64,000 bases of DNA from Bog-532 sp963824545 (GCA_963824545.1 CAWGPP010000001.1:1-64000); one strand, 5' to 3'; counted from the stretch's first letter, positions 34,316 through 43,273 are shown. The notes: generated by a model from the letters alone, not told the origin. Numbers and translations: made by a program.

Positions 34316-35674
34316 CTAGTGCTGGCGCTGCTCCCGGACGATCCGAACGCCTTCCGTGGTCTCGTCCGCGTCAATGCTGCCGGTCAGGCTGCCGTCCGGA
34401 TTGGTGCGGTGGCCGTTACCCGGGCCAGCAGGCCGCCGGTTGGCGCCCATGTCCTCGGGCGTGCGCGGGCCGCCCTGCCCGCCTGCGCCGGGGGCGCCGG
34501 GGGTGGCTTGGGCGCCGGGGGTGGCTTGGGCGGCCGGGGCCGAGCCGGCCATCCGGGATGCGCTGGCAGGCCGCTCGCCGATGCCGGGGCCGCCCTGCGG
34601 GGCTGCGGAGGGCCGGGAACCTCGCGGCGCCTCATGAGCGCCACCGCGCGGAGCTTCGTGAGCGCCACGGCCGGGAACGGACGGCTGGCTGCCCAGGCCC
34701 GCGGGCGGCGCGGCCGCGGCCGCCGGGCGGGGCGGGGCGGCAGGCGGATTGTCGGTGCGCGCTCCGTTGCCCGGGCGTGCCGCGGTCTGGTTCCCGGGGA
34801 TGACGCGCTGGCCGCCGGTCGCGGCGGCGTTACCCAGCGGCGTGCTCGAGCCGGCGTTACGCGCCTGAGCCGGGGCGCCCTTCGGGCCGGGCGAGTCGGC
34901 GCCGCTCTCGGCGGCCTTCTGCGCAATGGCGTTGGCGGCGTTCTGGTCCACCTCGTCCTCGAGCGAGAGGCGCGACGTCTCCGCCGCGACCAGGCCGGAA
35001 ACGCCGTCCAGGATCTCGGTCAGGCGGCGGATCGTTTCGCCGTGCCGCGTGCTCAGCAGGTTCAGCCGGCGCTCGGCGCCATCGTGAATGGCGGTTGCCC
35101 GGGCCGTGGCCTCGTCCAGGGTCTGCTTGGCCTGCGCCTTGGCGCTCGACAGGACGCTGTCCGCCTTCTTGAGTGCGTCGCCGGTGGTGTGGTCGGCTTC
35201 CGCGCGGGCCGCGTTCCTGGTCTTGTCCGCATCGGCGCGCGCCGTGGAAATCGCGCGCTCCGCCTGCTCCTGGGCGGCGGTGAGCATGTGCTCGGCCTGA
35301 TCCCGGGCTTCCTTCTTGGTCCGGTCGGCTTCCTGCTGCGCGTCGGACAGCTGCTTCTTGATGTCGTCGTCCGCGCGGGTCTTCTGCGCCCTGGCCTCGT
35401 CGTCGGCGAGCTTCAGGATCTGGGAGATCCGCTCGCTGACCTCCTCGTGGGCCGGCCTGTTGCCCAGTGCCTGCTGGCGGAGTGCCTTGACCTCCTGGCG
35501 CAGCTGCTCGCTGTCGTCCAGAGAACGGCCGAGCCGCTCCTCTAGCTCGCGAACCTGGCTGCGGCAGCGAGCGACGAACTCGTCCACCTGCCTCCGGCTG
35601 TAACCACGCAGTTGCACCTCGAATGCGTCTTCTTGGGAGGCGAGATTGGGAAGGAGATCGCTATTTTCGTTCAT
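34316..35674 (-). CDS. DivIVA/FilP-like coiled-coil protein
   Basis: A 452-residue protein. The N-terminal DivIVA-like segment has FEVQLRGYSRRQVDEFVARC. A long coiled coil (about 40-250) is rich in ADADKTRNAARAEADHTT-type heptads. The C-terminal 190 residues are low complexity (Pro, Ala, Gly, Gln) with two GGAHEAPRG repeats. In filamentous actinomycetes such proteins (the 'cellulose-binding', FilP- and Scy-like group) form cytoskeletal assemblies near growing tips. Which of these it equals is not clear from sequence. Followed by a strong terminator; the promoter lies in the 560-bp upstream gap. Confidence 0.8.
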   Translation of the reverse strand: MNENSDLLPNLASQEDAFEVQLRGYSRRQVDEFVARCRSQVRELEERLGRSLDDSEQLRQEVKALRQQALGNRPAHEEVSERISQILKLADDEARAQKTRADDDIKKQLSDAQQEADRTKKEARDQAEHMLTAAQEQAERAISTARADADKTRNAARAEADHTTGDALKKADSVLSSAKAQAKQTLDEATARATAIHDGAERRLNLLSTRHGETIRRLTEILDGVSGLVAAETSRLSLEDEVDQNAANAIAQKAAESGADSPGPKGAPAQARNAGSSTPLGNAAATGGQRVIPGNQTAARPGNGARTDNPPAAPPRPAAAAAPPAGLGSQPSVPGRGAHEAPRGGAHEAPRGSRPSAAPQGGPGIGERPASASRMAGSAPAAQATPGAQATPGAPGAGGQGGPRTPEDMGANRRPAGPGNGHRTNPDGSLTGSIDADETTEGVRIVREQRQH

Positions 35675-36240
35675 GGCTTCACGAAGACCTTATATCCGGG
35701 AGCGTGCTGGAAAATAATCTTGTAGGCACGTTATCGCGGGCCAGCTCATCAGGCGCGGGATAGTAACGGGAACCTTGTGCGGTGTACTGAGATCGATACC
35801 TGCACGACTCTTGTCCCGAACGACCCTTCTGCGCAACCGAAACGTCAGAGTGCCCCGTTATGCACCGAGTTGCGCGCCCGGAAAGGGACCAATCATCGAC
35901 GCTAAGCTATCAAGTAGTCGCTTAAAGTGTCCGGTCGGCGCATCCCGCTCAGGCCGGCCGGTCATGCTGAGTGACCGGCACGCGGGACCGGCCCGGCCGG
36001 TGGGCGAGCGCCCCTTGCCCGTGCATGCACAATAGGGAACGAGAAGTCCTGTATGTGGTTCTCTACCTGATCGCTGGGCGAAATAGGGGTCATTTCGTGG
36101 AATTGCGGCCTCTGGTCTGGGTAAAACCACACCGGAGGGTGATCCCAGAATGGCCCTGATGGGTCATGCGGACGGGCCGCGACACGGCGTAGCCTGGCAG
36201 GCGTAGAGGCAATGCGTCAGCGGCGACGGAGGTGAACGCG
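35675..36240. other. intergenic region with lower GC
   Basis: About 560 bases between the coiled-coil gene and the small 57-residue gene. GC is lower at about 35700-35930 and 36030-36130. Neither strand carries a convincing gene; the frames present lack ribosome-binding sites and recognisable content. Confidence 0.35.
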
Positions 36241-36414
36241 GTGCCAGACTACGTTGATCTTCGTGTTCACGACCGGGTCGCACTTGACGAGATCGAGCTC
36301 TACGCCGAGGTCCTGGGTGCGGTGGCCGCCAGCGATGGCCCGCTGACCAACGAGGAACTGGACGAGGTGCTCGGCGTGCGCCCGGCGGCCAAGGTTCTCG
36401 GCCGGATCGCCTGA
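36241..36414 (+). CDS. small conserved actinobacterial protein
   Basis: A 57-residue helical protein, PDYVDLRVHDRVALDEIELYAEVLGAVAASDGPL then EELDEVLGVRP, of a kind seen widely in actinomycetes. GTG start at 36241 with GGAGGT 7 bases upstream; the in-frame GTG at 36232 would lie inside that site. Unknown role. Confidence 0.65.
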   Translation: MPDYVDLRVHDRVALDEIELYAEVLGAVAASDGPLTNEELDEVLGVRPAAKVLGRIA

Positions 36415-36453
36415 GGGCCAGCGCTCCGCCCGCGGCCTCGCCGCCGGGTGCGG

Positions 36454-37476
36454 TCAGCCTGTGCCGTACATGACGTCGGTGACGGCGCGGGTGAAGCCCA
36501 GTGCCTCATACATCCGGACCGCAGCGCGATTGGTCTCATCGACGTAGAGAATCACCTGGGTCAGGCTCCGGTTGTCCCGCAGATAGCGCAGCCCCGCCAC
36601 GGTCAGCGCGCGGCCGAGGCCACCCCCGTGGGCGGCGGGGTCGACGCCGACGACGTACACCTCACCGGTCGTGCCGTCGTGCACCTTGGTCCAGTGGAAA
36701 CCGACGAGCCGGCCGTCCCGCTCGGCCAGGAAGAACCCCGCCGGATCGAACCAGTCTTCCTGCTCGCGCACGCTAAGGTCCGCGCGTGTCCAGGCACCCT
36801 GCTCAGGGTGATGGGCGAACGCCAGCGCGTTGAACCGCAGCCAGCGGTCCTCGTCCTGGCCGGGCACGAACGTGCGGAGCCGGATGTCCGTCGGCACCGG
36901 CACGTCCGGCAGCGGATCCCGCAGCGATCGCCTCATCTGCCACAGGGCGCGGACCCGCCGCAGCCCGGTGGCCCTGGCCAGGGCCACCGCGGAGGGGAGA
37001 TCGCCATGGGCCCACACGCGCAGCGGCCGCTCCCCGGCCGCGGCCGCGAGCGCGTTCACGAGGGCCCGGCCGGCTCCGTGCCGGCGGTAGCCGGGATCGA
37101 CCACCAGCTCGCCGCTAGCGGCATCGGGATCGTCCCGGTCCAGGTGGGCGTAGCCAGCGACGCGTCCCTCCGGCCCCGCCGCCGCTGCGATCAGGTCCAG
37201 GCCGGCCGTACCGCCGTAACGGACGTGCAGCATGACGTGCTCGGACAGCGGCGCCACCCCGTCGGCGGCGGTCGCCGCGCCGGTCAGCCGGAGTACCTGC
37301 TCCCACTGCGCCGGGCTCAGCGGGCCGGAAGAGACGCGCGCAACGACCTGGCCGCCGTGCGGTGGACGTGACGCCGGGGCCTCAGCCGCCGGTGACGGCC
37401 CGGGAGCTGCGGCCGGCGTCGAATCCGGCCACGTCGCTGAGGTCGGCGTCGTCGTCGGGTCCGGAGTCGTGTTCAT
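36454..37476 (-). CDS. mshD: mycothiol acetyltransferase
   Basis: A double-GNAT enzyme of about 340 residues catalysing the last step of mycothiol synthesis. The N-terminal GNAT half includes GELVVDPGYRRHGAGRALVNAL. The C-terminal half has the core LRTFVPGQDEDRWLRFNALAFAHHPEQG, FFLAERDGRLVGFHWTKVH, YVVGVDPAAHGGGLGRAL and LYVDETNRAAVRMYEALGF. The start at ATG 37476 has GGGAG upstream; it overlaps the 3' end of glnR by 95 bases, as the GlnR tail is unusually long. An earlier in-frame start at 37548 is possible. Presence of mshD marks an actinobacterium. Confidence 0.93.
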   Translation of the reverse strand: MNTTPDPTTTPTSATWPDSTPAAAPGPSPAAEAPASRPPHGGQVVARVSSGPLSPAQWEQVLRLTGAATAADGVAPLSEHVMLHVRYGGTAGLDLIAAAAGPEGRVAGYAHLDRDDPDAASGELVVDPGYRRHGAGRALVNALAAAAGERPLRVWAHGDLPSAVALARATGLRRVRALWQMRRSLRDPLPDVPVPTDIRLRTFVPGQDEDRWLRFNALAFAHHPEQGAWTRADLSVREQEDWFDPAGFFLAERDGRLVGFHWTKVHDGTTGEVYVVGVDPAAHGGGLGRALTVAGLRYLRDNRSLTQVILYVDETNRAAVRMYEALGFTRAVTDVMYGTG

Positions 37477-38191
37477 CGTCTCCCGCGCGCTGGTCGTCCC
37501 GCTGGTCATCGCTGACACCCTTGAAAGGCACGAAGCGGTAGCCGACATTCCGCACGGTGCCGATCAGCGCCTCATGCTCGGTGCCGAGCTTGGCCCGCAG
37601 CCGCCGGACGTGCACATCCACCGTCCGGGTGCCGCCGAAGTAGTCGTACCCCCAGACCTCCTGGAGCAGGTGGGCCCGGGTGAAGACCCGCCCCGGATGC
37701 TGGGCGAGGAACTTCAGCAGCTCGAACTCCTTGAACGTAAGGTCGAGCGCCCGCCCGCGCAGCCGCGCGGAGTAGGTGGCCTCATCGATGGTGAGATCAC
37801 CCGACCTGATCTCGTCGGGCGCGTCCGCGGCCGCAGTGCGGGCCCGGCGCCCCAGCGCCAGCCGCAGCCGCGCCTCCACCTCGGCCGGTCCCGCCGTGTT
37901 CAAGATCACGTCGTCGGTACCCCAGTCGGCGCTCACCGCCGCGAGGCCACCTTCGGTGACGATGATGAGCAGCGGGCAGTCCAGCCCGGTGGTCAGCAGC
38001 AGCTTGCAGACGCTCTTACCATGGGCCAGGTCGCGGCGCGCGTCGACCAGGACCACTTCCCCCGGAGGAGCGTCGATCAGGGCCGAGGCTTCCGGCGGCA
38101 TGACGCGGACCGAGTGCAGCAGCAAGCCAAGGGCGGGCAGCACTTCCGTGGACGGTTCCAGCGTCCCGGTCAGCAGGAGCAGATCGCTCAA
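37382..38191 (-). CDS. glnR: nitrogen regulator GlnR (OmpR family)
   Basis: A 269-residue orphan response regulator. The receiver-like domain starts MSDLLLLTGTLEPSTEVLPALGLLLHSVRV and includes DCPLLIIVTEGGLAAVSADWG, as in Streptomyces GlnR. The winged helix has LTFKEFELLKFLAQHPGRVFTRAHLLQEVWGYDYFGGTRTVDVHVRRLRAKL. It lacks a typical phosphorylation pocket. GlnR is the global nitrogen regulator. The last 40 residues are an acidic extension that overlaps the start of mshD. Divergent from moaD-like gene. Confidence 0.93.
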   Translation of the reverse strand: MSDLLLLTGTLEPSTEVLPALGLLLHSVRVMPPEASALIDAPPGEVVLVDARRDLAHGKSVCKLLLTTGLDCPLLIIVTEGGLAAVSADWGTDDVILNTAGPAEVEARLRLALGRRARTAAADAPDEIRSGDLTIDEATYSARLRGRALDLTFKEFELLKFLAQHPGRVFTRAHLLQEVWGYDYFGGTRTVDVHVRRLRAKLGTEHEALIGTVRNVGYRFVPFKGVSDDQRDDQRAGDDEHDSGPDDDADLSDVAGFDAGRSSRAVTGG

Positions 38192-38303
38192 GCGGTTCCA
38201 CCTCCACTTCGCGGCGCCCAGCGCACGGGCACTAGCCTGTCAAAACACAGAGGGACCCGGGGGCAGCGTCGCCCGGATCCCATTGTGAGTAAGGATAGCC
38301 GAT

Positions 38304-38570
38304 ATGGCCATGGTGACCATTCGCTACTGGGCGGCGGCGAAGGATGCCGCGGGCGTTGCCGCCGAATCGATCGAGGCCGGGACGCTCGCGGACGCGCTGT
38401 CCGCGGCCCTGGCCAGCCGGGGCCGCGAGCGGGGCGACCGCCTGCGCGGCGTGCTGGCCAGGTCGTCGTTCCTCATCGATGGCCAGCCCGCCGGGGTCCG
38501 GCCGCACCAGGAAATCCGGCTGCCGGAGACGGCGGTGATCGAGGTGCTGCCGCCGTTCGCCGGCGGGTAG
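38304..38570 (+). CDS. MoaD/ThiS-family sulfur carrier
   Basis: An 88-residue ubiquitin-like protein that ends in the required Gly-Gly (EVLPPFAGG). It is full length for MoaD/ThiS-type sulfur carriers, which become thiocarboxylated and donate sulfur, for molybdopterin or other pathways. The partner is not encoded here. ATG 38304 follows AAGGA by about 8 bases; an ATG at 38310 is also in frame. Placed between glnR and lmeA-like gene, as in other actinomycetes. Confidence 0.85.
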   Translation: MAMVTIRYWAAAKDAAGVAAESIEAGTLADALSAALASRGRERGDRLRGVLARSSFLIDGQPAGVRPHQEIRLPETAVIEVLPPFAGG

Positions 38571-38684
38571 CGGCCACGCCCGGCGGGAGTGGCGGCCCAG
38601 CCGCCGACCGCGTCGGCCCGCGCCGTGGCGAGCCGCGTGGAATGCGCGGTTTACCCAGGCCCGCGCCGGTAACCTCCCCTACCA

Positions 38685-39383
38685 ATGCGCAAGCTCCTGA
38701 TTGCCGTGATCATCCTGGCCGGTCTGCTGGTGGCTGCGGACCGGGTCGGCGCGGTCGTCGCCAGCCACGAGATCGCCAGCGAGGTCCAGACCGCGTACAA
38801 CCTGCCGTCGAAGCCCTCGGTCACCGTGCGCGGGTTTCCGTTCCTGACCCAGGTGGCCTCCGGCGATTACTATAAGATCGACGTCTCGATGCCGTCGCTG
38901 AGCGCCAACGGCGTGCAGGTCAACGCGCTGACGGCCCGGCTGACGGGGGTCAGGGCCCCGCTCAGCGCGCTGCTCGGCCATGGCTCGTCCAGCATCACCG
39001 CGGCCCAGGTGTCCGGCAGCGGCACGGTGCCGTTCACGTCCGTGCGCAGCCGCCTGCCCCGCGGGGTGCAGCTCAGCCAGGACGGCGGGGCGGTGCGGCT
39101 CTCGGGAACGGTGAGCTACCTCGGTGTGACCGTGCCCGTATCCGCCGACGCGGTGCTGTCGGGGACCGGGACCGGGATCGTCGTGACCCCGACGCGGGTC
39201 TCCGTGGCGTCCGGCAGCAGCGCGCTGTCCAGCGCGATCGCCGGGCAGTTCCGCTTCGTCGTCCCGGTCACCGGCCTGCCGCTGCACCTGGCGGTCAGAT
39301 CCGTCAGCGTCGTCCCGGGCGGGGTCCGGGTCAGCGTTTCCGCGGCGAACGTGGCCTTCACCAGCCGGACGTCATCAACGTAG
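38685..39383 (+). CDS. DUF2993 (LmeA-like) secreted or membrane-anchored protein
   Basis: A 232-residue protein with an N-terminal signal/anchor helix (KLLIAVIILAGLLVAADRVG) and the DUF2993 fold, with EVQTAYNLPSKPSVTVRGFPFLTQV and repeated beta strands up to FRFVVPVTGLPL. In mycobacteria LmeA acts in mannan maturation in the periplasm. It may be lipid-binding. The assignment is at family level only. Confidence 0.85.
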   Translation: MRKLLIAVIILAGLLVAADRVGAVVASHEIASEVQTAYNLPSKPSVTVRGFPFLTQVASGDYYKIDVSMPSLSANGVQVNALTARLTGVRAPLSALLGHGSSSITAAQVSGSGTVPFTSVRSRLPRGVQLSQDGGAVRLSGTVSYLGVTVPVSADAVLSGTGTGIVVTPTRVSVASGSSALSSAIAGQFRFVVPVTGLPLHLAVRSVSVVPGGVRVSVSAANVAFTSRTSST

Positions 39384-39540
39384 CCGTGACCAGCCGGGCA
39401 TGATCCGGGTCACCTCACTCTCGCCGGGGATGCCCGGGCTCTCGGCGGGAACGCCCAGGCCAGGCGGATGCCAGCGGCGCCGTTAAGAAAATTGCCGGCG
39501 TGTCGTGAACCGATCCGGGCCAGGAGGCGTAGTTCATAGC

Positions 39541-40077
39541 GTGGCAGGCTCGGGATCCACCGCCCAGCCGGGCGCGGTAGCCGATGAGGCATACATTCGG
39601 GCGCTCTACGCCGAACATGGCGGCGCTCTCCTCCGCTATGCGCTTCACCTCACCGGGGGTGACCGGCAGCGAGCGGAGGATCTGGTGCAGGAAACGGTGG
39701 TGCGTGCCTGGCGGCACCCGGAGGCGCTGGCCGACCGGCCGGCCCGGCCCTGGCTGTTCGCGGTCGCACGGAACCTCGCCGTCGACGCGTACCGGGCCAG
39801 GCAGTCACGGCCGCCCGAGGTCGGGCAGGCCGCGCTCGAGCTGGTGCCAGCCGCCGACGACGCCGACCGGGCGCTGGAATCGTGGGCGGTCGCGGACGCG
39901 CTGGCCGCGCTGCGGCCGGACCATCGGCGCGTGATCATCGAGACTTATTACCGTGGCTGCTCCGTCGCCGAGGCGGCGGCCACCCTCGGGATTCCCTCCG
40001 GCACGGTGAAGTCCCGCACCTTCTACGCGCTCAAGGCGCTGAAGCTGGCCCTGGAGGAGAGAGGACTGGCGCCATGA
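39541..40077 (+). CDS. ECF-type RNA polymerase sigma factor
   Basis: An ECF sigma factor of about 178 residues. Region 2 includes LRYALHLTGGDRQRAEDLVQETVVRAWRHPEA and WLFAVARNLAVDAYRARQSR. Region 4 includes LAALRPDHRRVIIETYYRGCSVAEAAATLGIPSGTVKSRTFYALKAL. GTG start at 39541 with AGGAGG about 13 bases upstream; the start at 39505 is also possible. Its stop overlaps the next gene's ATG (ATGA), and that gene encodes a cognate-type anti-sigma factor. Confidence 0.9.
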   Translation: MAGSGSTAQPGAVADEAYIRALYAEHGGALLRYALHLTGGDRQRAEDLVQETVVRAWRHPEALADRPARPWLFAVARNLAVDAYRARQSRPPEVGQAALELVPAADDADRALESWAVADALAALRPDHRRVIIETYYRGCSVAEAAATLGIPSGTVKSRTFYALKALKLALEERGLAP

Positions 40078-40796
40078 CGCCGGCATGGGATTGCACAGAC
40101 ACCCGGCAGTCGCTCGGGGTCTACGTGCTCGGCGCGATCGATCCGGGCGAACGGTCCCAGGTGGACCGGCACATCACGGGGTGCCGTGAGTGCCGTGACG
40201 AGCTAGCCGGCCTGGCGGGTCTGCCGGCTCTGCTGTCCCGCGTCAGCGCGGACGAGGTCGGCCGCATTTCGGGTGAGGACGCCGAGCCGGATCCCGCCGG
40301 TGCGGCACCGCCCGAGGACTTCGTCGAGTCCGTGCTGAGCCTGACCGCCGCCCGGCGCCGCCGGAACCGGCGATGGCAGGCGGTGGCGGCCGCCGCCGCG
40401 GTGGTGATCGCCGCGGCCGGAGCCGTGGCCGGGTTCCGCCTCTCGTCCAGTCCCGCACCGGCCAGCCAGTCCGCCTCCGCCACCACGCCCCCCGCGAGCT
40501 GGCAGACGGCCCGGACCACCAGTGCGCTGAGCGGCATCACGGCGACGGTCCGTTACAACAAGGAGCCGTGGGGCACGGCGATGGACATCCAGGTCACGGG
40601 GGTACCCATCGGGACGACGTGCCAGCTGTGGGTCACCGACGGGCAGGGCGTGCACCTGGCCGCGGCCGCCTGGACGGTGGCCAGCGACGCCGCCACCGCC
40701 TGGTACCCGGGCTCGTCGTGGGTGGCGGCCTCGCAGGTGCAGGGCTTCGACGTGACGGCCGGCAACCGGCAGCTCGCCACCTTCGTCCCGCGCTGA
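40074..40796 (+). CDS. zinc-binding anti-sigma factor with membrane helix
   Basis: A 240-residue protein with an N-terminal ZAS domain (HITGCRECRDELAGLAGLPAL), then one membrane helix (AAAAAVVIAAAGAVAGF) at about residues 105-121. The extracytoplasmic part has an Ig-like anti-sigma-K-type domain (TAMDIQVTGVPIGTTCQLW). It probably holds the ECF sigma factor at the membrane, releasing it on a signal at the cell surface. Translationally coupled to the sigma gene. Confidence 0.88.
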   Translation: MTPAWDCTDTRQSLGVYVLGAIDPGERSQVDRHITGCRECRDELAGLAGLPALLSRVSADEVGRISGEDAEPDPAGAAPPEDFVESVLSLTAARRRRNRRWQAVAAAAAVVIAAAGAVAGFRLSSSPAPASQSASATTPPASWQTARTTSALSGITATVRYNKEPWGTAMDIQVTGVPIGTTCQLWVTDGQGVHLAAAAWTVASDAATAWYPGSSWVAASQVQGFDVTAGNRQLATFVPR

Positions 40797-40851
40797 GCCG
40801 CGGCGGGCCAGGCCGCGGAATGCCAGCGGCCGTCCCGCGCCTTAAGGGAGT

Positions 40852-41331
40852 ATGACCGCAGGAGCGATAACGCTGGTCGCGATGCTGGCCGTGCTGACCC
40901 CGCTCGGCGCGGCCTGGCGCCGGCGGCAGGGAAAGCTTCGCGTCGCCGGAACCGGCGGCCCGGTTCCCGATGTGGCCGGGCCTGCCGGTCCCGCCAGTCC
41001 CGCGGCCGGTGACGTCCTGATTGCGGCGGACCTGCGGCACGATCTCGGCGAGCGGGCGACCCTGGTCCAGTTCTCCAGCGCCTTCTGCGCGCCGTGCCGC
41101 GCCACCCGGCAGGTTCTCGGCGAGGTCGCCGGGATGGTGGACGGCGTGCACCATGTGGAGATCGACGCGGAGTCGCGGCTGGACCTGGTACGCCGGCTGA
41201 ACATCTTCGCCACGCCCACCGTTCTCGTGCTGGGCCCGGACGGGGCGATCGCGCGTAAGGCGAGCGGCCAGCCGCGCAAGGCGGACGTCATCGCCGCGAT
41301 CGGCCAGCTGGCCGGCGGTCAGCGGGCGTGA
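40852..41331 (+). CDS. membrane-anchored thioredoxin-like protein
   Basis: A 159-residue protein. One N-terminal hydrophobic helix is followed by a linker and a thioredoxin fold with the active site SSAFCAPCRATRQVLGEV. A cis-proline segment (IFATPTVLVLG) follows. CAPC rather than CGPC is unusual but occurs in actinomycete thioredoxin-like proteins. Placed before the sulfurtransferase operon, so it may reduce a persulfide carrier. Confidence 0.85.
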   Translation: MTAGAITLVAMLAVLTPLGAAWRRRQGKLRVAGTGGPVPDVAGPAGPASPAAGDVLIAADLRHDLGERATLVQFSSAFCAPCRATRQVLGEVAGMVDGVHHVEIDAESRLDLVRRLNIFATPTVLVLGPDGAIARKASGQPRKADVIAAIGQLAGGQRA

Positions 41332-41363
41332 CAGCCGCGCTGACCCCGCATACCATCGTCTAC

Positions 41364-41456
41364 GTGCTTTCCGGGACAGTGCAGCGGCTGACGAAGCGGC
41401 GCGCGGTGGATTTCTGCCGCGTGGCAACCGCGCTGTGTCGGCCGTCTCCCCGTTAG
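41364..41456 (+). CDS. candidate leader peptide with cysteine codons
   Basis: A 30-codon frame (GTG 41364, or GTG 41379) encoding ...LTKRRAVDFCRVATALCRPSPR. The arginine-rich start, then a D.CRVATALCR core, resembles short leader peptides found in front of sulfur-metabolism genes in streptomycetes and relatives. Two cysteine codons lie close to the 3' end. It sits about 170 bases upstream of DUF4395. A cysteine-responsive attenuation system is possible, but no well-defined terminator/antiterminator was identified by eye. Confidence 0.5.
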   Translation: MLSGTVQRLTKRRAVDFCRVATALCRPSPR

Positions 41457-41626
41457 CAGCCCGCAGCCGAGGCGGCGGCCGGCCCGTCGCGACGGCCTCT
41501 CACCGGGCTACTGACTCCGCAGCGCTGCTGGCCAGCGGCCACCCAGGCAGACGTGTGCCTGCACCGGGCCGTGGCCTGCCGTGACGCCGCACGGGAACGC
41601 TTGTCCGCATCACAAGGAGCACAACC

Positions 41627-42055
41627 ATGGACATCGACGCCAGAGGGCCCAGATTCGGCGCGATCATCACGACCGTCGTGCTCGCCCTCGCCCTGGCGGC
41701 CACCAGCGTCTGGTTGCTGCTCGCCCAGACGCTGGTGTTCGCGGTCGGCGCGATCGCCGGGATGCGGTACGCGCCCTACGGGCTGGTTTACCGTTTCCTG
41801 GTGCGGCCCCGCCTGGGACCGCCGGTGCGTTTCGAGCCCGCGGCGCCCCCGCGGTTCGCGCAGGCCGTGGGCCTGGTCATCGCCGCGATCGGTGTGATCG
41901 GGTACGCGGCCGGCGTTACCGCCGTCGGGATCGCCTGCACTGCCCTGGCCCTGGCGGCCGCGTTCCTCAACGCGGCGTTCGACTTCTGCCTGGGCTGCCA
42001 CATGTATCTGTTCATTCGCCGGATCCGGCCGTCGCACCCAAGCGCCGAAGCCTGA
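41627..42055 (+). CDS. DUF4395 membrane protein
   Basis: A 142-residue protein with about four hydrophobic segments and the family motif FDFCLGCHMYLFIRR near its end. DUF4395 proteins often accompany thioredoxin-like and sulfurtransferase genes, suggesting transport or redox handling of sulfur compounds. AAGGAG lies 10 bases before ATG 41627. Next gene begins 24 bases downstream. Confidence 0.88.
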   Translation: MDIDARGPRFGAIITTVVLALALAATSVWLLLAQTLVFAVGAIAGMRYAPYGLVYRFLVRPRLGPPVRFEPAAPPRFAQAVGLVIAAIGVIGYAAGVTAVGIACTALALAAAFLNAAFDFCLGCHMYLFIRRIRPSHPSAEA

Positions 42056-42079
42056 TCCAGACCTGGAGGTTTTTACGTT

Positions 42080-42922
42080 ATGAGCCGCTCCGAAGCCCTC
42101 GTGGACGCAGAGTGGGTGGAGGCGCACGCCGGTGATCCCGGTGTTGTCCTCGTCGAGGTTGACGAGGACACCAGCGCCTACGACAAGGGGCACATCCCCA
42201 ACGCCATCAAGATCGACTGGAAGAAGGACCTGCAGGACCCGGTCCGCCGGGACTTCGTGGACCGGGTCGGCTTCGAGAAGCTGATGTCGGCGCGCGGCAT
42301 CTCCAACGACGACACGGTCGTGCTGTACGGCGGGAACAACAACTGGTTCGCCGCCTACGCCTTCTGGTACTTCAAGCTGTACGGCCACCACAACGTCAAG
42401 CTCCTCGACGGCGGCCGCAAGAAGTGGGAGCTGGACTCGCGCGAGCTGACCACCGACGTGCCCCAGCGCCCCGCCACCTCGTACCAGGCGTCCGAGCAGG
42501 ATGCCACGCTGCGGGCCAAGCGGGATGAGGTGCTCGACGCGATCGGCAAGCGCAACCTGGTCGATGTCCGCTCGCCGGACGAGTTCACCGGGCGGCTGCT
42601 CGCCCCGGCGCATCTGCCGCAGGAGCAGGCCCAGCGCGGCGGCCACATCCCGACCGCGCGCAACGTGCCCTGGTCCAAGGCCGCCAACGAGGACGGCACG
42701 TTCCGCTCCGACGACGAGCTGCGCGCGCTGTACGCCGACGAGGCCGGGCTGGACTTCGGCAAGGACACCATCGCCTACTGCCGCATCGGCGAGCGTTCCG
42801 CGCACACCTGGTTCGTCCTGTACGAGCTGCTGGAGCGGCCGAACGTGAAGAACTACGACGGATCATGGACCGAATACGGGTCGCTGGTAGGCGTCCCGAT
42901 CGAGCTGGGAGATGCACGATGA
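42080..42922 (+). CDS. thiosulfate/mercaptopyruvate-type sulfurtransferase
   Basis: A 280-residue enzyme with two rhodanese domains, the first inactive (AYDKGHIPNAIKIDW) and the second with catalytic cysteine in IAYCRIGERSAHTWFVLYEL. The CRIGERSAHT loop is characteristic of actinobacterial thiosulfate sulfurtransferases (CysA/SseA group). GGAGG precedes ATG 42080. It transfers sulfane sulfur between thiols. The stop overlaps the DUF1416 start by 4 bases. Confidence 0.92.
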   Translation: MSRSEALVDAEWVEAHAGDPGVVLVEVDEDTSAYDKGHIPNAIKIDWKKDLQDPVRRDFVDRVGFEKLMSARGISNDDTVVLYGGNNNWFAAYAFWYFKLYGHHNVKLLDGGRKKWELDSRELTTDVPQRPATSYQASEQDATLRAKRDEVLDAIGKRNLVDVRSPDEFTGRLLAPAHLPQEQAQRGGHIPTARNVPWSKAANEDGTFRSDDELRALYADEAGLDFGKDTIAYCRIGERSAHTWFVLYELLERPNVKNYDGSWTEYGSLVGVPIELGDAR

Positions 42923-43245
42923 CCGAGGCGAACCAGACTGCGGACGGCTGCGGCGCGCCCGCGGGCGGTGTGCCGGTGGCCACCGCGGCCAACGCGGGCG
43001 ACCAGGCCGTGGTGGAGGGGCGCGTCGTGCGCGGCGACGCCCCGGTATCGACCGGGTACGCCCGGCTGCTCGGCACCGGCGACGAGTTCGTCGCCGAGGT
43101 GCCGCTCGGCGAGGACGGCGGTTTCCGCTTCTTCGCCGCCCCCGGGACGTGGAAGCTGCGCGTTCTCGCCCCGGGCGGGGCCCGCGCCGACCGCAGTGTG
43201 TCGGCCGAATACGGCAAGGTCACCAAGGTTGAGGTGACGGTCTGA
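42919..43245 (+). CDS. DUF1416 protein
   Basis: A 108-residue protein ending with the family's typical beta-sandwich, YARLLGTGDEFVAEVPLGEDGGFRFFAAPGTWKLRVLAPGG. DUF1416 genes follow sulfurtransferase genes across actinomycetes. It has a transthyretin-like (carboxypeptidase-regulatory) fold; the role is unknown. ATG 42919 overlaps the upstream stop (ATGA), indicating tight translational coupling. Confidence 0.88.
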   Translation: MTEANQTADGCGAPAGGVPVATAANAGDQAVVEGRVVRGDAPVSTGYARLLGTGDEFVAEVPLGEDGGFRFFAAPGTWKLRVLAPGGARADRSVSAEYGKVTKVEVTV

Positions 43246-43273
43246 GCCGCTAGGCCGCCGCAGCGGAATCTGG

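Noticed and set aside
34262..35545. Plus-strand 427-codon frame over the coiled-coil gene
   Set aside because: Antisense to the DivIVA/FilP-like gene. No recognisable features.
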